This document shows, in pieces, positions 16,107-25,421 of a stretch of 64,000 nucleotides of DNA. How positions within the stretch are numbered: the first letter of the stretch is position 1; every line of letters starts with the position of its first letter. Below the pieces are notes generated by a model that saw only the letters and a program-made list of their open reading frames with translations, was not told where the DNA came from and did no database searches. A program made the translations under genes and the position numbers. Origin of the DNA: Arenibacter palladensis (GTDB taxonomy: Bacteria; Bacteroidota; Bacteroidia; Flavobacteriales; Flavobacteriaceae); NCBI RefSeq assembly GCF_900129275.1, contig NZ_FQUX01000007.1:186001-250000 (forward strand). Reading direction: 5' to 3'.

Positions 16107-17126
16107 ATGAAGGCCGTTTATTTGGTGAAATATGGTAAGTCTGATACTGCATTTGAAATTAGGGAAGTAGAAATCCCCGTAGTATCCAATGATCAAGTAT
16201 TGATAAAGGTTGAAGCATTCGGAATTAATTTTGCGGATGTCATGGCGAGGTTGGGACTTTATAAAGGGGCTCCGCCATTACCTGCATTACTTGGATATGA
16301 GGTTGTTGGCCATGTAGAAAAATGTGGGAGCAATGTTCAGGATATAAAAGTGGGGGACAGGGTCAGCGCTATTACCCGCTTTGGAGGGTATGCCGAATAT
16401 GCAGTGGCCCAAAAAGAAGTAGCCAACATTATCCCGGAATCTATGTCCGTGGGAACAGCTGTTGCCTTGGCGACCCAATACACCACAGCTTATTTTTTAT
16501 CCCATACTATGGCCAATATTCAAGAGGGGGATAAGGTACTTGTACATGCCGCTGCCGGAGGGGTTGGCACCGCCTTGGTACAAATGGCACTGCACAAAAA
16601 ATGTCTTGTTTTTGGAACCTGCAGTTCTCTGGATAAAATGGACTACCTAAGAAAAAATGGAGTACATCATCCCATTAACTATTTGGAAAAGGATTTTGCA
16701 TCTGAAATTAAAACTATCCTGGGAACAGGAGGATTGGATGTGATTTTTGATCCTGTTGGTGGACTTTCAGTTAGTAAAGGGTATAAATTACTAACGGCAG
16801 GAGGTAGATTGGTAAGCTATGGAGTTTCTTCCATGAACAAAACAAAATCGATTTTCGGAAAAATAAGGGTTTTGGCCCAATTTGGAATTTATCACCCACT
16901 TCAATTTTTGAGCAATTCCAGGGGAATGATCGGGGTAAATATGCTCAAACTGGGGGAGGAAAATCCGGAGAAGGTGGCCAACGCCATGAAGGCCGTTATC
17001 AATCTTGCCCAAAAAGGCATTATAAAGCCCTTTGTTGGTGGAGAGTATAAAGTTGATCAAATGGCCGAGGCTCATGAGTATTTGGAATCACGAAAATCCA
17101 TGGGTAAAATAGTGGTGAAATGGTAA
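16107..17126 (+). CDS. VAT1-like medium-chain quinone oxidoreductase
   Basis: A 339-residue MDR-superfamily protein without zinc ligands. It has a GroES-like N-terminal domain (FGINFADVMARLGLY, then GYEVVGHVEKCG) and a Rossmann domain with VHAAAGGVGTALVQMA (about 151-166), ending SMGKIVVKW. It resembles NADPH:quinone oxidoreductases and VAT-1 homologues that reduce quinones or enones. It is followed after 19 bp by an SDR gene, so the two probably form an operon acting on the same carbonyl substrate. Confidence 0.85.
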   Translation: MKAVYLVKYGKSDTAFEIREVEIPVVSNDQVLIKVEAFGINFADVMARLGLYKGAPPLPALLGYEVVGHVEKCGSNVQDIKVGDRVSAITRFGGYAEYAVAQKEVANIIPESMSVGTAVALATQYTTAYFLSHTMANIQEGDKVLVHAAAGGVGTALVQMALHKKCLVFGTCSSLDKMDYLRKNGVHHPINYLEKDFASEIKTILGTGGLDVIFDPVGGLSVSKGYKLLTAGGRLVSYGVSSMNKTKSIFGKIRVLAQFGIYHPLQFLSNSRGMIGVNMLKLGEENPEKVANAMKAVINLAQKGIIKPFVGGEYKVDQMAEAHEYLESRKSMGKIVVKW

Positions 17127-17145
17127 AGCGGAAGGACATGATGAC

Positions 17146-18024
17146 ATGAAGAACCATTCATTAAAGGATAAGGTGGCTTTGGTAAGCGGATCTAGTATGG
17201 GTATAGGAAAGGCCATAGCCATTGAGCTGGCTCAAAGGGGGGCGAAAGTGGTTTTGAACGGCAGGGAAAAGGATAAACTGGAAAATAGTCGCGAGGAATT
17301 GTCCTCAATGGGCTACGATGTAAAAGCCTTTATAGCAGATGTACGTCTTCCGGATCAATGCGCCTACCTTATTGATGAAACCATTCGTAGTTATGGGCAG
17401 TTGGATATCTTGGTCAATAATGCGGGTATAAGTAGTAGGGGGTCCTTAGAGGAAATGGCCACTTCCAATTTTATTATGCTTATGGAGACCAATTTTAATG
17501 GTTCCGCCTATCTCAGTAAATATGCCCTTGACCATTTAAAAAAGACTCACGGACATGTAGTCTTTATTAATAGTGCCGGTGGTTTCAGGGGAATGCCCTA
17601 TAATTCGGCCTATACAGCATCCAAATTGGCACAGGCGGCCCTAGTGGATGCTTTACGGATAGAGTGGTATGATTACGGTATTCATGTAGGTATTGCGCAT
17701 GTAGGCTTTACGGTAAACGATCCCGAGAAAAAAATACTGGACATAGATGGTTCATGGATCTATCTGCCCCAAAGAACCAATGTAAACCTGGCATCCCCCC
17801 AATCCGTGGCCAAAAGCGTTTGTGATATGATCGCAAAAAGAAAAAAGAGAATAACCTTAACACGTTTGGGGATGCTGGCCAATTTAATAATTCGCTATTT
17901 TCCCATATTAACGGAATGGATTGTTTGGACAAATAGAGAAAAAATCAAGGAGGAATTTACCTTGATAGGGGGGCAAAAAGTGTATGAAAACCCATCATCC
18001 TCCACCTTTTCCAAGGAAGATTAG
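17146..18024 (+). CDS. Short-chain dehydrogenase/reductase (SDR)
   Basis: A 292-residue classical SDR: cofactor loop VSGSSMGIGKAIAIEL, NNAGIS, catalytic Ser in INSAGG and the YTASK pair (Tyr-x-x-x-Lys). The NGRE at the end of beta-2 suggests NADP(H). A C-terminal basic and hydrophobic tail (RLGMLANLIIRYFPILTEWIVW) could associate with the membrane, as in DhrS7-type SDRs. It lies downstream of and close to the VAT1-like gene. Confidence 0.87.
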   Translation: MKNHSLKDKVALVSGSSMGIGKAIAIELAQRGAKVVLNGREKDKLENSREELSSMGYDVKAFIADVRLPDQCAYLIDETIRSYGQLDILVNNAGISSRGSLEEMATSNFIMLMETNFNGSAYLSKYALDHLKKTHGHVVFINSAGGFRGMPYNSAYTASKLAQAALVDALRIEWYDYGIHVGIAHVGFTVNDPEKKILDIDGSWIYLPQRTNVNLASPQSVAKSVCDMIAKRKKRITLTRLGMLANLIIRYFPILTEWIVWTNREKIKEEFTLIGGQKVYENPSSSTFSKED

Positions 18025-18082
18025 ACTTATATCATCCTCAATAACCTCACTGTCAAATAAATCCTAACTAAAATGAAAAGAT

Positions 18083-18113
18083 CATCCGTTCCCAGAGTTG
18101 CTGGGAATGGATG
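18083..18113. terminator. Stem-loop between convergent genes
   Basis: A 13-bp stem (one G-U pair) with a 5-nt loop AGTTG: CATCCGTTCCCAG pairs with CTGGGAATGGATG. On the minus strand it is followed by a T-rich ATCTTTTCATTTTA, so it best serves the cytochrome gene at 18147; it also sits after the SDR gene. Confidence 0.7.
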
Positions 18114-18146
18114 TGATAATTAAACCTAAAGTCGTTTAATCAAATC

Positions 18147-18749
18147 CTATTTGGCTTCCAATGGTTGGGGTGTAGCAAGTATGGCCGCTGGCACTACATT
18201 ATCAATTGGTTTTATAGTTTTTAAATATGCAAAAATAGCCTTAAGGTCATCATCAGGTAAATTCCTATATTCGGTCCATGGCATGGGTGGTAACAGTGGT
18301 CTTGTGTTGTCCATTCCTTTGAATTTCCCTTCTTTTATGGCCTTTAAGAATTGTGCTTCCGACCAGTTGCCGATTCCGGTTTCATCAGGAGTAAGATTGG
18401 CGGCAAAAGAGGTTCCCCAAGGTCCTACCGTGGCAGTAAGTCCCATTGTGAACAGCACATATGATTTTGAAGTTTCCTTGTCGTAAGGTGGCAGGTTCTC
18501 TTGGGAAGGGTGTCCGGAGAGCCTTCTTTCCGCATCAACCTCCGGACCTCTTTCGGTCATGATTTTAGGGGAATGGCAATCGTTGCAACCAATGGATGCA
18601 ACTAATTGTTTACCTCTTGTAACCCTGTCTACTACAGTATTAGGTTCTGCTTTTGCCACTATGGCTTTGGCAATTTCTTTTTGCTTGGGGGAATTGCAGG
18701 CAATAAGGATAATTCCCAACATGCTAAATACCAGATAACACTTTTTCAT
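18147..18749 (-). CDS. Monohaem c-type cytochrome lipoprotein
   Basis: A 200-residue lipoprotein (lipid Cys18, LGIILIAC) with one CxxCH haem site, C55-N-D-C58-H59, in IGCNDCHSPK. A later LLPPMPW offers the likely Met ligand, and a Pro-rich region with ANLTPDETGIGNW resembles the cytochrome c subunits of membrane dehydrogenases. It would carry electrons in the periplasm. It lies 425 bp downstream of the ThuA/isomerase/MFS arm on the same strand but beyond a terminator (19115-19147), so it is a separate unit; it may still serve the sugar-oxidation locus. Confidence 0.88.
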   Translation of the reverse strand: MKKCYLVFSMLGIILIACNSPKQKEIAKAIVAKAEPNTVVDRVTRGKQLVASIGCNDCHSPKIMTERGPEVDAERRLSGHPSQENLPPYDKETSKSYVLFTMGLTATVGPWGTSFAANLTPDETGIGNWSEAQFLKAIKEGKFKGMDNTRPLLPPMPWTEYRNLPDDDLKAIFAYLKTIKPIDNVVPAAILATPQPLEAK

Positions 18750-19114
18750 AATTTTTTGATTTAATCAATATTGAACAGATTATTTGTAGAATTTTTCTAG
18801 ATACTTCCAAATAGACATACTTCTCAAGGTTAAGGAGATATGTTAGAACCAACATCCCATTTGTTGCAAGGTGTTGTTGGTTAGGCCAATAAAAAATGAA
18901 TAAAAAAATGTACAATATAACAGCCTGAAGTGTGCCGTAAAATAAAATCAATATCTAAAAAAAAAGAGGGGGGTAAACTAACTATCCAACTTAAAAAGTT
19001 GGATATAAAACACTCACAAAAATTGCCTTGTTCGTAATTGGGCAGTAAGCTAAAATTAATAAAAATTCCAATACGAAATTGAAATATTTTTAGCTGCGTT
19101 GAAGCATTAATAAT
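18750..19114. other. AT-rich intergenic region upstream of the cytochrome gene
   Basis: About 365 bp between the cytochrome start and the terminator of the ThuA gene. It should hold the cytochrome promoter, but I find no convincing TAnnTTTG element on the minus strand. The two short frames here have low-complexity products and are not credible genes. Confidence 0.4.
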
Positions 19115-19147
19115 AAAAAAAGCCAATAGAATAAATTCTATTGGCTT
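19115..19147 (-). terminator. Rho-independent terminator of the MFS-isomerase-ThuA operon
   Basis: An inverted repeat AAGCCAATAGAAT/ATTCTATTGGCTT (13 bp, minimal loop at 19133-19134) is followed on the minus strand by TTTTTTTA. It lies 26 bp after the stop codon of the ThuA gene. Confidence 0.85.
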
Positions 19148-19173
19148 GGTAAAGATTGGTTGGTTAATTGGTG

Positions 19174-20295
19174 TTATTTAAAGTCGGCTACTTTTAGTTG
19201 TTTTTGGTCCCAGTATTCGTCTTTCCTGAATTCATAGGTGGTAGGATTATAGGAACCTACCAATTCTACGTTGGTTTCGGCCGGTACAGGTATATCCATG
19301 GCCCAATACACGGCATTTACGACTAATCTTCGAGTTCCTTCAATAGTAAAATCTACTGCTGAAAAGGCGGTGGATGTAAAGGCCTTTCCTTTTTTTCCTC
19401 CCGGAATTTGATAGGTTCTTGTCCAGGCTACCGGCATTAGTGGGGCACTAACATCTTTTCCTGCCTGGTTGGTTTTAGCAACTTCATCATCAGTGGGGCG
19501 CATACCATAAAATATATCATTCTCGTCGAATTCCCCTTTTCTGTTCATTACCTTGCCATAAATTATAGGTTGGGCATCTCCAGACATGGGCAGACGCACT
19601 TCATAAACATCGGCCGAGGCCCACACGTCCCCATCTGCAATACTATTTGTAATTCCAGTGGTTTTCCCAGCATCGGTTACAAAACCCTTGGTACTTTGAT
19701 GTTTGTGATGCCCGTGATGGCTCACCCACTTTTCACCTAGAACAAGTTGACCAAATCCGCCTTCCCATTCCACTATATCGCCTTTATAGGAGTTTCCGTA
19801 ATGTTTGTAATTGGAGACATCCTCATCCTTAAAGTTGAAGGCATGTGTAGCAGTTCTTAGTCCAATGACTGGTTTACCTGCCATAAGATAATCATCAATA
19901 TGTTTCATTTGATCATCGGGCAAAGCTCTGAACCTTGTAGAAATAATCATTAGGTCGGCACTGTCAAGGGCTTCCAGACCTGGTATGTTTTTTACATAAT
20001 TGGCATCTATTACTCCAGGGTTGGCCGGATCTTGTGCGAACAACACAGTACAGTTAAAACCATGGTGTTTGGAAAGGATTTTGGCCAATTGCGGCATAGA
20101 TTCCTCCGAACGGTATTCTTCATCACCGGAAATCAGGACTATATGCTTTGCATCCTTATCACTACCTTCAAAAGTAAGCCATTGTTCAGGAATATCCGTG
20201 GTTATTTCGGTTGCCGTTTCATTTGTTTTGGCCTCTTTTTGATCTTTACAGGCGAACATAAAAAGGCAAATAAGGATGGGTAATAGATTTTTCAT
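19174..20295 (-). CDS. ThuA-like domain lipoprotein (copy 1)
   Basis: A 373-residue lipoprotein (LFMFAC, lipid Cys16). The ThuA-like, amidotransferase-related fold begins at KHIVLISGDEEYRSEESMPQ; GLRTATHAF and VSHHGHHKHQ are further family landmarks. ThuA proteins take part in catabolism of trehalose, related disaccharides and keto-sugars, but their reaction is not settled. It is the last gene of a three-gene operon, 47 bp after the isomerase, with a terminator behind it. Clearly paralogous to the ThuA protein at 24205 (shared KHIV, EYR-EE, IDDYL, VIGLRT-THAF). Confidence 0.85.
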   Translation of the reverse strand: MKNLLPILICLFMFACKDQKEAKTNETATEITTDIPEQWLTFEGSDKDAKHIVLISGDEEYRSEESMPQLAKILSKHHGFNCTVLFAQDPANPGVIDANYVKNIPGLEALDSADLMIISTRFRALPDDQMKHIDDYLMAGKPVIGLRTATHAFNFKDEDVSNYKHYGNSYKGDIVEWEGGFGQLVLGEKWVSHHGHHKHQSTKGFVTDAGKTTGITNSIADGDVWASADVYEVRLPMSGDAQPIIYGKVMNRKGEFDENDIFYGMRPTDDEVAKTNQAGKDVSAPLMPVAWTRTYQIPGGKKGKAFTSTAFSAVDFTIEGTRRLVVNAVYWAMDIPVPAETNVELVGSYNPTTYEFRKDEYWDQKQLKVADFK

Positions 20296-20342
20296 TAATT
20301 TTTTTTTATTGAATTCATTTTGGATATAAAGAACAGGATTAA

Positions 20343-21185
20343 TTATTTAATCCCCATTCCTTCTTTGATTAATTTCAAGCCTTTGGTGTAGATTTCTTCA
20401 GAAGGAGAGTAATCCCGCCAAACATTAATGGCATTGGCAAACTCCGGTATAATAGTACTAAAAGCTTCTATGGTAAGCCAACCGTCATATTTTATCTCCT
20501 TCAGGGCGGCAAAGACTTCGTCCCAATGTACTTGTCCACTGCCGGGCGTACCCCTATCGTTCTCGCTAATATGCACGTGCTTTAAATGGGGAGCAATGGT
20601 TCTAATGGCCCGGCCCTGACTTTTTTCTTCAATGTTGGCATGGTGTGTATCGAACATAGCGCCTAAATTGGGATGGTTTACCTCCTGGACCATACTACCA
20701 AGGTCGGCCATAGTGTTGTACAGGTAACATTCAAATCTGTTCACGGCTTCAGGAGTAAGCATAATATTGGCTTTTTGGGCATATTCAGCAGCTTTATAAA
20801 GCATTTCATTGCTCCACTGTTTTTCCTGTAGTGTAGGAGGTTGGCGGGTAAATAGGGCAAAGGTGGAATGAAAAGGACCACATATCACTTCAACATTGGC
20901 GGCCTCGGCCATATCAATGGTCCACTTTAAACGTTCCAGGCCTGCCTCCCTTGTCTTTTTATCGGGACTGGCAATATTCTGCTCTGGAGATAAGGCACCT
21001 ACTGCAGTAACGCCCATATTGATGCTGGAAAAATGCTTACCTAATTTTGTATAATGCTTAAGATCCCCATCGCCTAAGAACAGCTCAATCCCATCATAGC
21101 CAGTTTTTTTTAGGGTATCTACAATATCAAAGTGTTGCTCTGTGACATGGTTAGTCCAGAGCAACATATTCATTCCAATTTTCAT
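20343..21185 (-). CDS. TIM-barrel sugar isomerase/epimerase (hydroxypyruvate-isomerase-like)
   Basis: A 280-residue AP-endonuclease-2-like TIM barrel of the sugar phosphate isomerase/epimerase type. It begins MKIGMNMLLWTN and carries likely metal ligands Glu (LTPEAVNRFE), Asp/His (GAMFDTHHAN), His (HVHISENDRG) and a final Glu (WLTIEAFS), the pattern of D-psicose/tagatose 3-epimerases and hydroxypyruvate isomerases. No signal peptide, so it acts in the cytoplasm. It is 20 bp after the MFS gene and 47 bp before the ThuA gene. It probably converts a keto-sugar imported by the MFS carrier; the exact substrate cannot be read. Confidence 0.85.
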   Translation of the reverse strand: MKIGMNMLLWTNHVTEQHFDIVDTLKKTGYDGIELFLGDGDLKHYTKLGKHFSSINMGVTAVGALSPEQNIASPDKKTREAGLERLKWTIDMAEAANVEVICGPFHSTFALFTRQPPTLQEKQWSNEMLYKAAEYAQKANIMLTPEAVNRFECYLYNTMADLGSMVQEVNHPNLGAMFDTHHANIEEKSQGRAIRTIAPHLKHVHISENDRGTPGSGQVHWDEVFAALKEIKYDGWLTIEAFSTIIPEFANAINVWRDYSPSEEIYTKGLKLIKEGMGIK

Positions 21186-21205
21186 ACTATATATTTATGT
21201 ATTTA

Positions 21206-22474
21206 CTAATAGTCTGTTACGGGTTGGCCACTAGTAGCTTCAGCGGCATCGGTGTTTTTGCGTTTTTTGACCCAAAACCAAAGTATGGTAAATAGTACGA
21301 TCAAAATTGCGGGGAAGGCTACCATAGTACCAAGTGTGGCCTGTCCGGATACAAGTTCCAATTCATCACCTGTAAATCCTGCGGCAGCGGCTTCGGCCTT
21401 GTCAGAATCGATCCATCCACCAATAATAGGTTGGAATATGGATGAGGAGAACATACCCACAGCACCAATAATGGACATTCCCAAGGCGCCACTTTTTGGT
21501 ATTTTGTCTGCAATAAAACCAATCATATTTGGCCAGAAATAAGCAATTCCCAATGCAAAGAAGATGGCGGCAACATAGGCCATGGTTCCAGTTTGGGTGC
21601 TAAAAAGATAGATGCCTATTGTAGCTAGAACGGCAGAACCCAATAGGACTCCCGTTTGATCAAATTTGTGAACCACTTCGCCGCCAAAATAACGGGCTAC
21701 GGCCATTAGTCCTGTAACCAGTGCCAATATAATCATAGGTTCTGCACCACTCTTGGCCAAGATAAGGCCTACCCATTGTTGTGGGCCAAATTCCGAGATA
21801 GCGGTCAAAGACATACAAACAATCATGAAAATGAATAGAGGGGACACCATGGCTTTCAAATTACCGCTAAGGGTGGCAGCCGCCTCAACTTTGGCTTTAG
21901 GCCAAGCCTGTCCAAAGTACAAATAGGCATAGATTAAGGTCGGAATCATTATCACCCAAATTTGTGTTTCCCAACTTAAGCCTGCATCGGTCATAAATTT
22001 GGATATAAGACTACCTATAACAATACCTCCTGGAAACCACATATGGAAGCGGTTCATCATTTTGCTCATCCTTGTACCAGAGTAGGCGTCCGCAATCATA
22101 GGGTTACAGGCAGCTTCGGTACAACCATTACCAAGACCTATCAATAGGGTGGAAATGAGTAAGCCCACATAACTACCAGAATAAATGGTTAAAATAATCC
22201 CTAGGGCATGGGCAAAAAAGGCAAATTGCATAATGGCCTTTCCACCGACCTTATGGTAGATTAATCCCCCGATAACCATGGATATCGGAAAGCCAAAGAA
22301 CCACATGGAATTGATAAAGCCTAGTTGTTCGGCACTTAAACTTAGTTCTTCTCCCAACTGAGGAAGAATCCCTGCTCTAATACTAAAAGAAAATGCGGTA
22401 GTAATTAATGCGAAACAGCTACCGTAAAACAGCCTGTTAGCATTGGTTTTTTGTTGATCATTTGAATTTTCCAT
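21206..22474 (-). CDS. MFS sugar transporter
   Basis: A 422-residue major facilitator with about 12 transmembrane segments, including the FGFPISMVIGGLIYHKVGGK loop between helices 2 and 3 and a longer polar insert before the last helix (SDKAEAAAAGFTGDELELVSGQ). It resembles sugar:proton symporters of the L-fucose/hexose group used by Bacteroidota. First gene of the minus-strand arm of the locus; the AraC gene lies 537 bp upstream in the same orientation. It probably imports the sugar or keto-sugar processed by its neighbours. Confidence 0.87.
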   Translation of the reverse strand: MENSNDQQKTNANRLFYGSCFALITTAFSFSIRAGILPQLGEELSLSAEQLGFINSMWFFGFPISMVIGGLIYHKVGGKAIMQFAFFAHALGIILTIYSGSYVGLLISTLLIGLGNGCTEAACNPMIADAYSGTRMSKMMNRFHMWFPGGIVIGSLISKFMTDAGLSWETQIWVIMIPTLIYAYLYFGQAWPKAKVEAAATLSGNLKAMVSPLFIFMIVCMSLTAISEFGPQQWVGLILAKSGAEPMIILALVTGLMAVARYFGGEVVHKFDQTGVLLGSAVLATIGIYLFSTQTGTMAYVAAIFFALGIAYFWPNMIGFIADKIPKSGALGMSIIGAVGMFSSSIFQPIIGGWIDSDKAEAAAAGFTGDELELVSGQATLGTMVAFPAILIVLFTILWFWVKKRKNTDAAEATSGQPVTDY

Positions 22475-23011
22475 TGGATTTAATAGATTTTTAATTAGAT
22501 GGTGTATAATTTAATTTTTGATTTCAGCGTATAAGTTTAATCTCTTTTTTACAATAATCATAATTTATTTTTATTTGTTTTATCAAATAATAAATTAAAG
22601 ACAGTCTATTTTACGCTTTTATTACTTGACCTTTTTTTATTTGCTCAAGGCAAATTCATGACTCTAACTAACCAAAAAATTAAAAGCTGATAAATTTAAA
22701 CTTTAAAGATTTTTTAAAGTTCCTATATCCTACTAAATAATGGTACTTTTTTGTCATTGTAATAAATCAGATCCTTGTCCTAAAAAACTAAATGTGTTGT
22801 ACCTTATAATATGTATAATATATAATGAAGAACAATTTTGATTTATGTAACCAGAAATCAAAAGCTAATAAGGTAAGGGTAAAATATGCTTATAATTTAT
22901 TTAGACTGAGTTTTAAACTAAGGTAAACGGGTTGGGGTTGGTTTTTAGCTGCATTTAATCTTCAACTTCTAAATAATTGCATCAAAAGGGTGTGGGCCAT
23001 GATTTATGCTA
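22475..23011. other. AT-rich regulatory gap upstream of the MFS operon
   Basis: A 537-bp gap, very AT-rich, between the AraC gene and the MFS operon it may control. It contains an imperfect AT inverted repeat at 22562-22596 (ATTTG and CAAAT around TTTTAT). I find no full TAnnTTTG promoter and no credible ORF. AraC operators could lie here but cannot be picked out by eye. Confidence 0.4.
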
Positions 23012-23896
23012 CTAGGATATGCTTGTTTTGATATTCAAAAACAATTTTCGGTACTCATGGGGGCTCATTTGGACGATTGCCTTGAATTGCCTGTTGAAGT
23101 TGGATAAGGCATTAAAACCGCACTCGTAGCTTATCTGGGAAATATTCAAATTATCTTCCAGTAATAATTTTCTTGAATGACCTATCCGGATTTCATTAAC
23201 AAAACGGGTAAAGGTTTTGTTTGCCCTGGGTTTAAAATACCTGCAGAAGGAGGTAGTGGTCATATTGAGCATTTCCGCTATTTCTTCCAACGATATTTTG
23301 GTCTTAAAGTTTGTCATGACATAGTCGTAGACAATTCGCATTTTATCAGCGTCATCCCCCTTAAAGACATTGGTATACCCCGGACTGGACAAAATGTGGT
23401 ATTCTTCACTATTGGCAAGGATATCTATTATTTCCAATAATTTTATAATTCTTCTAAAGCCCAGTTCATTATTGATCTTGTGAATAAGCTTATTTATTTT
23501 ATTTCTGGTTTCCCCGTAAAATTCCATGCCCCTTACCGAATTTTCCACGAACTTGTTTATGTTATAAAACTCTTCCTTGCCCAATAAGGATTCACTAAAA
23601 AGATCGTGGTCAAAATAAATTACCAGACCTCTGGTAGAGAGTTTGCTGTTCTTGTCAAAATAAGCGTCATCGCTACGCCATAAATGTGGAAGGTTTGGGC
23701 CGGTAATGACCAGGTCACCTTTTTCAAAAGATTGGACGTGGTCCCCGACAAATCTTGTCCCTTTGCCCTCTGCAATTAAAGATATTTGGTAGTCAGGATG
23801 AAAATGCCAATTTGGATTGAAGTAGGGACCGATGATATCCTTGAAAATAAAAGTTTCCTTTGTTGTTAGTGTTTTTTCAATGTTGGGGGTACTCAT
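23012..23896 (-). CDS. AraC-family transcriptional regulator with cupin sensor
   Basis: A 294-residue regulator. The N-terminal cupin (about 15-100) has FNPNWHFHPDYQISLIAEG and GDLVITGPNLPHLW; two C-terminal helix-turn-helix motifs follow (ISLEEIAEMLNMTTTSFCRYF and NISQISYECGFNALSNFNRQF), ending MSPHEYRK. It sits between the two arms of the sugar locus and is the only regulator there, so it probably senses the sugar or an intermediate and activates both arms. Confidence 0.93.
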   Translation of the reverse strand: MSTPNIEKTLTTKETFIFKDIIGPYFNPNWHFHPDYQISLIAEGKGTRFVGDHVQSFEKGDLVITGPNLPHLWRSDDAYFDKNSKLSTRGLVIYFDHDLFSESLLGKEEFYNINKFVENSVRGMEFYGETRNKINKLIHKINNELGFRRIIKLLEIIDILANSEEYHILSSPGYTNVFKGDDADKMRIVYDYVMTNFKTKISLEEIAEMLNMTTTSFCRYFKPRANKTFTRFVNEIRIGHSRKLLLEDNLNISQISYECGFNALSNFNRQFKAIVQMSPHEYRKLFLNIKTSIS

Positions 23897-24204
23897 AAAT
23901 TTCCTGATTGAATTTTATTTCGGCTAATTTAAGACAAAAAAGTGTCATCTTTTAGTAAGATATAGGGAATATTCAATCGGATAGTATTTTAGATTTGTAA
24001 ACCTAAGTTTTTATTGTCAAATTTTATCGGTATAAATTTTAAGAATAGTGTATAAGAATTGATAATATATTTAGATATTGACAAACAATATGGCTTGGTG
24101 TGCCCGTAGGTTATCCGTGGAATTTTAAACATTGATCATCTCAAACACTACAAGATTTGTCATTGAAATGGTTCCTGTTACGGGGATATTAGATTTGTAT
24201 TATT
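23897..24204. other. Divergent regulatory gap between AraC and ThuA copy 2
   Basis: A 308-bp divergent region. TAGATTTG, a perfect -7 match, occurs twice on the plus strand: at 23990-23997 and at 24190-24197. The second lies only 7 nt before the ThuA ATG. No good -33 partner at 19-21 nt is visible for either copy; a TTG at 24163-24165 is 24 nt away. Confidence 0.45.
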
Positions 24205-25398
24205 ATGTTGGAATCAGTAATTTTCGGATATTCTTTTTTTGGGAAGATCACATGGAATGCCATATGGTCTTTTGCTTTGGTTGGTGTGCTAGTTTCCTGT
24301 GGAAATAGGGACGGCAAAACCACTGAAGTTTTAGGTGTGGAATATTCGGAGCAATTGATTGCCCAGTTAGACAGAGTGGAGTTGGACAATGATACTCAAT
24401 TGTTGAATGTGCAGGGAATTAAAGGTGAAAGGAATCCGGATGAATACCGCATAACATATAAGGGCTTGGAAGGTCCGGGAAAAGGTAAGCATATTGTTTT
24501 CATTGCTACCGATCATGAATATAGAGGGGAAGAAACCTTACCGGCATTGGCAAGGATCTTGGCCAAGAGATATGGTTTTAGCTGTACCGTGGTATGGGCA
24601 TTGGACGATGATGGCAATATCTTGCCTGGAGGGTCCGATCTTAAAGGACTCGATGTTCTTGAAGATGTAGACCTTATGGTAATGTTCATGAGGTTTGCAA
24701 ATTTTGAAGATGGTCAGATGCAATATATTGATGATTATCTTAAAAGGGGAGGGGCTGTTATAGGATTGCGAACTTCTACCCATGCTTTTAAAAATGCCGA
24801 TAATCCCAATTGGAGCCATTATGACTATAAATACGAAGGTGAAAAAAAGGCATGGCACGGTGGATTTGGGGAAGTAATTTTAGGGGAGACCTGGGTAGGA
24901 CACTATGGCAAAAACCATCAGCAGGCTTCCAAACTGATATTGGAAGAAAATAATAGGGAGCACCCAATTATGCGTGGGGTGCAAAGTGCATGGGCGCAAT
25001 GCGGAGGCTATAATGCCTACCCCCAGGGTAAGGATTTGAAGATATTGGCCAGAGGTAGGGTATTGAACGGCATGACCCCTGATGCTGCACCGGACACCAG
25101 CAAGGAAGAACTTCCTGTGGCTTGGGTTAGAACATATCAATTGGAATCAGGCAAGCCTGGGCGGGCATTCACAACTACCCATGGGGCTTCGGAAGATATC
25201 CTGAACGAAGGATTTAGAAGAATGCTCATCAACGCCTGTTTCTGGGGATTGGAAATGGAGAAAGAAATTAAAAAGGACAATCCGATAGATTTTGTAGGGG
25301 GCTACGAGCCAACTACTTTTAACTTTGAGGGGTATCAGAAAAATGTAAAACCTTCCGATCTTGCAGGTTGGGAGTCTATTATAATGCCAAGAAAATAA
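24205..25398 (+). CDS. ThuA-like domain lipoprotein (copy 2)
   Basis: A 397-residue protein with an unusually long lipoprotein signal (lipid Cys32 in [11 protein letters not shown]). The ThuA domain runs from [16 protein letters not shown] to [13 protein letters not shown] and on to [18 protein letters not shown]. It is a paralogue of the ThuA protein at 19174, about 30 residues longer at the N-terminus. First gene of the plus-strand arm. The only ATG for this frame lies 7 nt after TAGATTTG, so the mRNA may be leaderless. The role is as for copy 1: an exported enzyme of sugar or keto-sugar catabolism. Confidence 0.85.
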   Translation: MLESVIFGYSFFGKITWNAIWSFALVGVLVSCGNRDGKTTEVLGVEYSEQLIAQLDRVELDNDTQLLNVQGIKGERNPDEYRITYKGLEGPGKGKHIVFIATDHEYRGEETLPALARILAKRYGFSCTVVWALDDDGNILPGGSDLKGLDVLEDVDLMVMFMRFANFEDGQMQYIDDYLKRGGAVIGLRTSTHAFKNADNPNWSHYDYKYEGEKKAWHGGFGEVILGETWVGHYGKNHQQASKLILEENNREHPIMRGVQSAWAQCGGYNAYPQGKDLKILARGRVLNGMTPDAAPDTSKEELPVAWVRTYQLESGKPGRAFTTTHGASEDILNEGFRRMLINACFWGLEMEKEIKKDNPIDFVGGYEPTTFNFEGYQKNVKPSDLAGWESIIMPRK

Positions 25399-25421
25399 TA
25401 ATAACGATTAAATCAACAGTT

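Noticed and set aside
18724-19126. Two minus-strand frames upstream of the cytochrome gene
   Set aside because: Hydrophobic, low-complexity products that overlap each other and the cytochrome start; no family signal.
23990-23997. First TAGATTTG copy as promoter of the ThuA arm
   Set aside because: No -33 element upstream at a workable distance and more than 200 nt from the gene; the copy at 24190 fits better.
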